The translations under genes were made by a program, and so were the position numbers. Under the pieces are notes generated by a model. The model did no database searches and was not told the DNA's origin. It saw nothing but the letters and a program-made list of their open reading frames with translations. From Ectopseudomonas toyotomiensis (GTDB taxonomy: Bacteria > Pseudomonadota > Gammaproteobacteria > Pseudomonadales > Pseudomonadaceae): a stretch of 64,000 bases of DNA. Below, piece by piece: positions 59,243 through 64,000 of this stretch (the stretch's first letter is position 1; every line of letters begins with the position of its first letter). The stretch spans positions 186,001-250,000 of the forward strand of contig NZ_FOXK01000007.1 of the NCBI RefSeq assembly GCF_900115695.1. Direction: 5' to 3'.

Positions 59243-60766
59243 ATGCTGCAATGGATCACTCGTCCGGGCTGGCCCGGCCACCTGCTCGCCTGCGGCGCAG
59301 GCGCCCTGACCACCCTGGCGCTCGCCCCCTTCGACCTGTGGCCGCTGGCCGTGCTGTCCATTGCCCTGTTCTATCTCGGCCTGCGCGAACTGCGCCCGGG
59401 CCAGGCGGCGCTGCGCGGCTGGAGCTACGGCTTCGGCCTGTTCGCCGCCGGCACCAGCTGGGTGTATGTGAGCATCCACGACTATGGCGCCGCCTCGCCG
59501 GCGCTGGCAGGCATTCTCACCCTGGGCTTCGTCGCCGGGCTGGGCCTGTTCTTCGCCCTGACTGCCGCTCTCTGGGCGCGCTGGATACGCCGCAACGAGG
59601 CGCCGCTGGCCGACGCCCTGGCGTTCGCCGCACTATGGGTCGCCCAGGAAGTGTTGCGCGGCTGGTTCCTCACCGGCTTCCCCTGGCTGTATGCAGGCTA
59701 CAGCCAGCTCGACGGTCCGCTGAGTGGCCTGGTGCCGATAGGCGGAGTCTGGCTGTCATCCTTCGTCATCGCGCTGTCGGCCGCGCTGATCATCAACCTG
59801 GAGCGCCTGCGTCCGCACAAACCGCGCTACATCTGTGCCCTGCTTCTGCTGCTGAGCCCCTGGCTCGCCGGCCTGGCGCTGCAGGGCCACAGCTGGACGC
59901 GCCCGGCAGGCGACAGCCTGACGGTGGCCCTGGTACAGGGCAACGTCGAGCAGAACCTGAAATGGGACCCGGCCCAGCTCAACGCACAGCTGGCGCTGTA
60001 TCGCGATCTCAGCTTCAGTGCCAGGCAGGTCGACATTCTGGTCTGGCCGGAAACGGCGATCCCGGTGCTCAAGGACATGGCCCAGGGTTATATCGGCGTG
60101 ATGGATCGCTTCGCCCGTGACCGCAACAGCGCGCTGATCACCGGCGTACCGGTGCGACAGTCCAACGAACGCGGAGAGATTCGTTACTACAACGCCATCA
60201 CCAGCTTCGGCGAAGGCCAGGGCACCTATCTCAAGCAGAAGCTGGTGCCATTCGGCGAATACGTGCCCCTGCAGGAAGTGCTGCGTGGCTTGATTGCTTT
60301 CTTCGACCTGCCCATGTCCGACTTCGCCCGCGGCCCGGCCGACCAGCCACCGCTGCTGGCCAAGGGGTATCGCATCGCACCATTCATCTGCTACGAAGTG
60401 GTCTACCCGGAGTTCGCCGCAGCACTGGCAGCGGACAGCGAGATCCTCCTGACGGTGAGCAACGATGCCTGGTTCGGCACCTCCATCGGCCCGTTGCAGC
60501 ACCTGCAGATGGCGCAGATGCGCGCGCTCGAGGCCGGACGCTGGATGATCCGCGCCACCAACAACGGCATGACCGTGGTGATCGACCCGCAGGGCCGTAT
60601 CCAGTTCGGCTTGCCGCAGTTCGAACAAGGCGTGCTCTATGGTGAAGTGCTGCCCATGCAGGGGCTCACGCCTTATCTGCAATGGCGCATCTGGCCGCTG
60701 GCGATTCTCTGCGCCCTGTTACTGGGTTGGGCCCTGCTGGCCAGCCGCATGGCCAAGACCCTGTAG
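59243..60766 (+). CDS. lnt: Apolipoprotein N-acyltransferase
   Basis: A 507-residue inner-membrane enzyme that adds the third acyl chain to bacterial lipoproteins. About six N-terminal helices are followed by a nitrilase-like periplasmic domain with catalytic Glu in LVWPETAIPVL, Lys in QKLVPFGEYVPL and Cys in APFICYEVVYPE; a final helix closes the protein. The start at 59243 has an AAGGAT ribosome-binding site. Its TAG stop lies in a palindromic repeat shared with the convergent ydcF-like gene. Confidence 0.95.
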   Translation: MLQWITRPGWPGHLLACGAGALTTLALAPFDLWPLAVLSIALFYLGLRELRPGQAALRGWSYGFGLFAAGTSWVYVSIHDYGAASPALAGILTLGFVAGLGLFFALTAALWARWIRRNEAPLADALAFAALWVAQEVLRGWFLTGFPWLYAGYSQLDGPLSGLVPIGGVWLSSFVIALSAALIINLERLRPHKPRYICALLLLLSPWLAGLALQGHSWTRPAGDSLTVALVQGNVEQNLKWDPAQLNAQLALYRDLSFSARQVDILVWPETAIPVLKDMAQGYIGVMDRFARDRNSALITGVPVRQSNERGEIRYYNAITSFGEGQGTYLKQKLVPFGEYVPLQEVLRGLIAFFDLPMSDFARGPADQPPLLAKGYRIAPFICYEVVYPEFAAALAADSEILLTVSNDAWFGTSIGPLQHLQMAQMRALEAGRWMIRATNNGMTVVIDPQGRIQFGLPQFEQGVLYGEVLPMQGLTPYLQWRIWPLAILCALLLGWALLASRMAKTL

Positions 60767-60852
60767 GGCGGTCTCGCGAGCGAAGCGAGCAGCCCGCCAA
60801 CCCTCGGAACGCAAAATCCGCAGGCGTACTGCCTGCGGCGAGTACGCCCTAC
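60763..60852. repeat. Long GTAGGGCGG palindromic repeat containing both stop codons
   Basis: GTAGGGCGG at 60763 and CGCCCTAC at 60845-60852 are the inverted outer arms, with GCGAGCGAAGCGAGC and CCGCAGGCGTACTGCCTGCGG as inner hairpins. The TAG of lnt (60764-60766) and the minus-strand TAG of the ydcF-like gene (60851-60849) both lie in the outer arms. It resembles a bidirectional end-of-gene element. Confidence 0.75.
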
Positions 60853-61619
60853 TGCTTGCCGTAGACGATGGGATACGCCAACAGGCCGATGGCTTCGTTG
60901 AGCAACTGACTGCTCTGCCAGATCACCCGCGACTCCGGCAGCCAGCCACCCAGCGGGCGCTCATAGCCGGCACTTAGGTAACCCATCGGCGCCGTGATCA
61001 CCTCGAAGCCGGCCTGCTCGAAACTCCGGCGGGCACGCGGCATGTGCCAGGCCTGCGTTACCAGCACCACGCGACGCACCCCCTGAGGCTGCAATAGTTC
61101 AGCGCTGAGCGTCGCATTTTCCCAGGTAGTGCGGCTCTCCTCCTCCAGCCAGCGGATCTCCAGCCCGTAGTCGCGGCGCATGGCATCGGCCATCAGCGCT
61201 GCTTCACTGGGCGGCTGGCCGTAATGCAGGCCACCGCTGGCAGCCAGTGGCAGACCGGACGCGCGCGCCAGACGAGCTGCATAGCGCAGGCGCTCCAACG
61301 CCATCAGGCCGGGCTGATCGGTGCGCCCCCAGCCCGGATCGTTCTGCTCACGCCCGGCACCGAGAATCACGATGGCGTCGGCACGCTGCGCCAGCGTCGT
61401 CCACTGCGCCTGCTCCAGCACCGGCTCGCGCTCGAGCAACCCCGCGCCCCACTGCATCACCGCCGGCAGACTCATCAGCCAGAGCCCGCCAAAACCCATC
61501 GCGAAACAGACCACCGCCACACGCGGAAACCGACGGCGCAACCACCAGCCCAGCAGCATCAGCAGAAGCAGGACGCCTGGCGGCATCAACAGTTGTTTGA
61601 GGATGTAGCGAATCGGCAT
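60849..61619 (-). CDS. YdcF/ElyC-family (DUF218) membrane protein
   Basis: A 256-residue protein with two N-terminal hydrophobic helices (about residues 10-30 and 33-55) and a DUF218 domain: AIVILGAGREQND, RLRYAARLARASGLPLAASGG, EESRTTWENATLSAELL and VLVTQAWHMPRARRSFE. Relatives (ElyC, SanA, YdcF) affect cell-envelope integrity. It is convergent with lnt. Synteny with PA3985, from memory. Confidence 0.88.
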   Translation of the reverse strand: MPIRYILKQLLMPPGVLLLLMLLGWWLRRRFPRVAVVCFAMGFGGLWLMSLPAVMQWGAGLLEREPVLEQAQWTTLAQRADAIVILGAGREQNDPGWGRTDQPGLMALERLRYAARLARASGLPLAASGGLHYGQPPSEAALMADAMRRDYGLEIRWLEEESRTTWENATLSAELLQPQGVRRVVLVTQAWHMPRARRSFEQAGFEVITAPMGYLSAGYERPLGGWLPESRVIWQSSQLLNEAIGLLAYPIVYGKQ

Positions 61620-61647
61620 CAGGCACCTCCTGGGCGCCCTAGCCTAG

Positions 61648-61723
61648 CAGGCTGCTGAAACCGTAGGCGACGACTGTATGGATGCAGGAGTAAAGGCGAA
61701 ACAGGAAGCCCGAACCGAAGCAG
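61648..61723. mobile_element. Left-end fragment of the MITE-like element
   Basis: CAGGCTGCTGAAA and the following ~65 bp match the left part of the complete element at 53855 (for example GTAGGCGACGACTG and GGATGCAGGAG) with several substitutions. It ends within or next to the stop codon of the zinc-ribbon gene at 61724, and the right half is lost. Confidence 0.75.
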
Positions 61724-62152
61724 CTAGCGGGAATTGCCACTGCGAAACAGCTTCGAACCGCAGGCCTGACAGGCCTGGGCATTCTGGCCTCGCTGCCAGG
61801 TCACCGGCGTACCGCACAGAGCACAGCACAAGGCCTGGCGCCGCTTGAGAAGGGGCTTGGCCTTGGCCACCGGACGGGCAGAGACGCCCTTGCCCATGCG
61901 AATTGGCTGGCGCTGTATCAGCGCCAGCTCCTCGGCCGCCGCATGCCAGCCACGCAGCCAGTGCAGGTCACGGTTGAGATAGGCACGAATCAGGTCCAGC
62001 TCCGCCGGACTCAACCCATCGAGCTCCAGCTCGCGCAGCGGCTCGGCATGCAGGCGGCTGGCGGTATCAGCTTCCTCCAGCGCCAGGGCAAGCCTTTGCA
62101 ACAGTCGCTCGTAAAGGCCACCACCCCGTTCCGCCTGCCGTACATCCGCCAT
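61724..62152 (-). CDS. Zinc-ribbon protein of unknown function
   Basis: A 142-residue protein: an N-terminal helical region (LYERLLQRLALALEEADTAS, then ELDLIRAYLNRDLHWLRGWH) and a C-terminal zinc ribbon CALCGTPVTWQRGQNAQACQACG, with four Cys in a C-x2-C...C-x2-C pattern (about residues 112-133). Zinc ribbons commonly bind nucleic acid or partner proteins. Synteny with PA3986 next to leuS (recalled). Its stop is at the edge of a MITE-like fragment that could have changed the C-terminus. Confidence 0.85.
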   Translation of the reverse strand: MADVRQAERGGGLYERLLQRLALALEEADTASRLHAEPLRELELDGLSPAELDLIRAYLNRDLHWLRGWHAAAEELALIQRQPIRMGKGVSARPVAKAKPLLKRRQALCCALCGTPVTWQRGQNAQACQACGSKLFRSGNSR

Positions 62153-62189
62153 CTAACACCTCGCGAGCCCCGACAACCGCGGGCCTTGA

Positions 62190-64000
<1,811 letters not shown>

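Overview
The window is a high-GC, gene-dense bacterial chromosome segment. Gene content and order point to Pseudomonas: the run amn, acyl-CoA dehydrogenase, TetR, ladS, thiD, thiE, hemL, miaB, phoH-like, ybeY, corC, lnt, ydcF-like, zinc-ribbon protein, leuS is the order I remember around PA3970-PA3987 of P. aeruginosa PAO1 (recalled, not checked). Extra genes between these anchors and several repeat families absent from PAO1 as I know it suggest a P. mendocina/oleovorans-type relative, but that is a guess. No rRNA, tRNA, CRISPR array, prophage or intact insertion sequence was seen.

Region by region. 1-4.2 kb: end of an RND-pump outer-membrane channel with a clear terminator, then a TetR regulator divergent from a dehydrogenase/hydrolase pair across a striking double operator. 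4.2-7.9 kb: a tightly overlapping four-gene minus-strand operon (acetyltransferase, SagB-type double nitroreductase, TesB thioesterase, HAD phosphatase). 7.8-11.3 kb: a haemolysin-III protein and a secreted royal-jelly-type protein lie between two direct copies of a ~0.3-kb sequence; the left copy carries a broken 5' fragment of the intact deacetylase gene on the right. 11.3-24.9 kb: housekeeping and accessory genes, including a receiver protein with a built-in CheC-type phosphatase plus a PAS protein, an RNA helicase, a nuclease pair, two solitary periplasmic binding proteins and a CDGSH protein. 24.9-36.9 kb: HrpB helicase, a lipoprotein, a metal efflux pump, a probable minus-strand non-coding RNA, an Lrp regulator, a globin, RluE, an alcohol dehydrogenase, a MocR regulator divergent from a threonine dehydratase, and AMP nucleosidase.

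36.9-50.5 kb: a CbiM-type permease behind a cobalamin riboswitch, an alpha-carbonic anhydrase, an AidB-like dehydrogenase with its TetR regulator (whose start codon lies in a perfect 25-bp inverted repeat), the LadS-like hybrid sensor kinase, and a siderophore-iron cassette (fhuD, fhuB, fhuC, fhuF, MFS) with a possible Fur box. 50.5-64 kb: core thiamin, haem, tRNA-modification, ribosome-maturation and lipoprotein genes, ending inside leuS. A 203-bp MITE-like element with a 4-bp target duplication and two fragments of it lie between genes here and at 19.7 kb.

The best leads for something undescribed are the structured minus-strand transcript at about 28.95-29.14 kb, the duplicated segment around the deacetylase gene, the two TetR double operators, the CheY-CheC/PAS pair and the MITE-like family.
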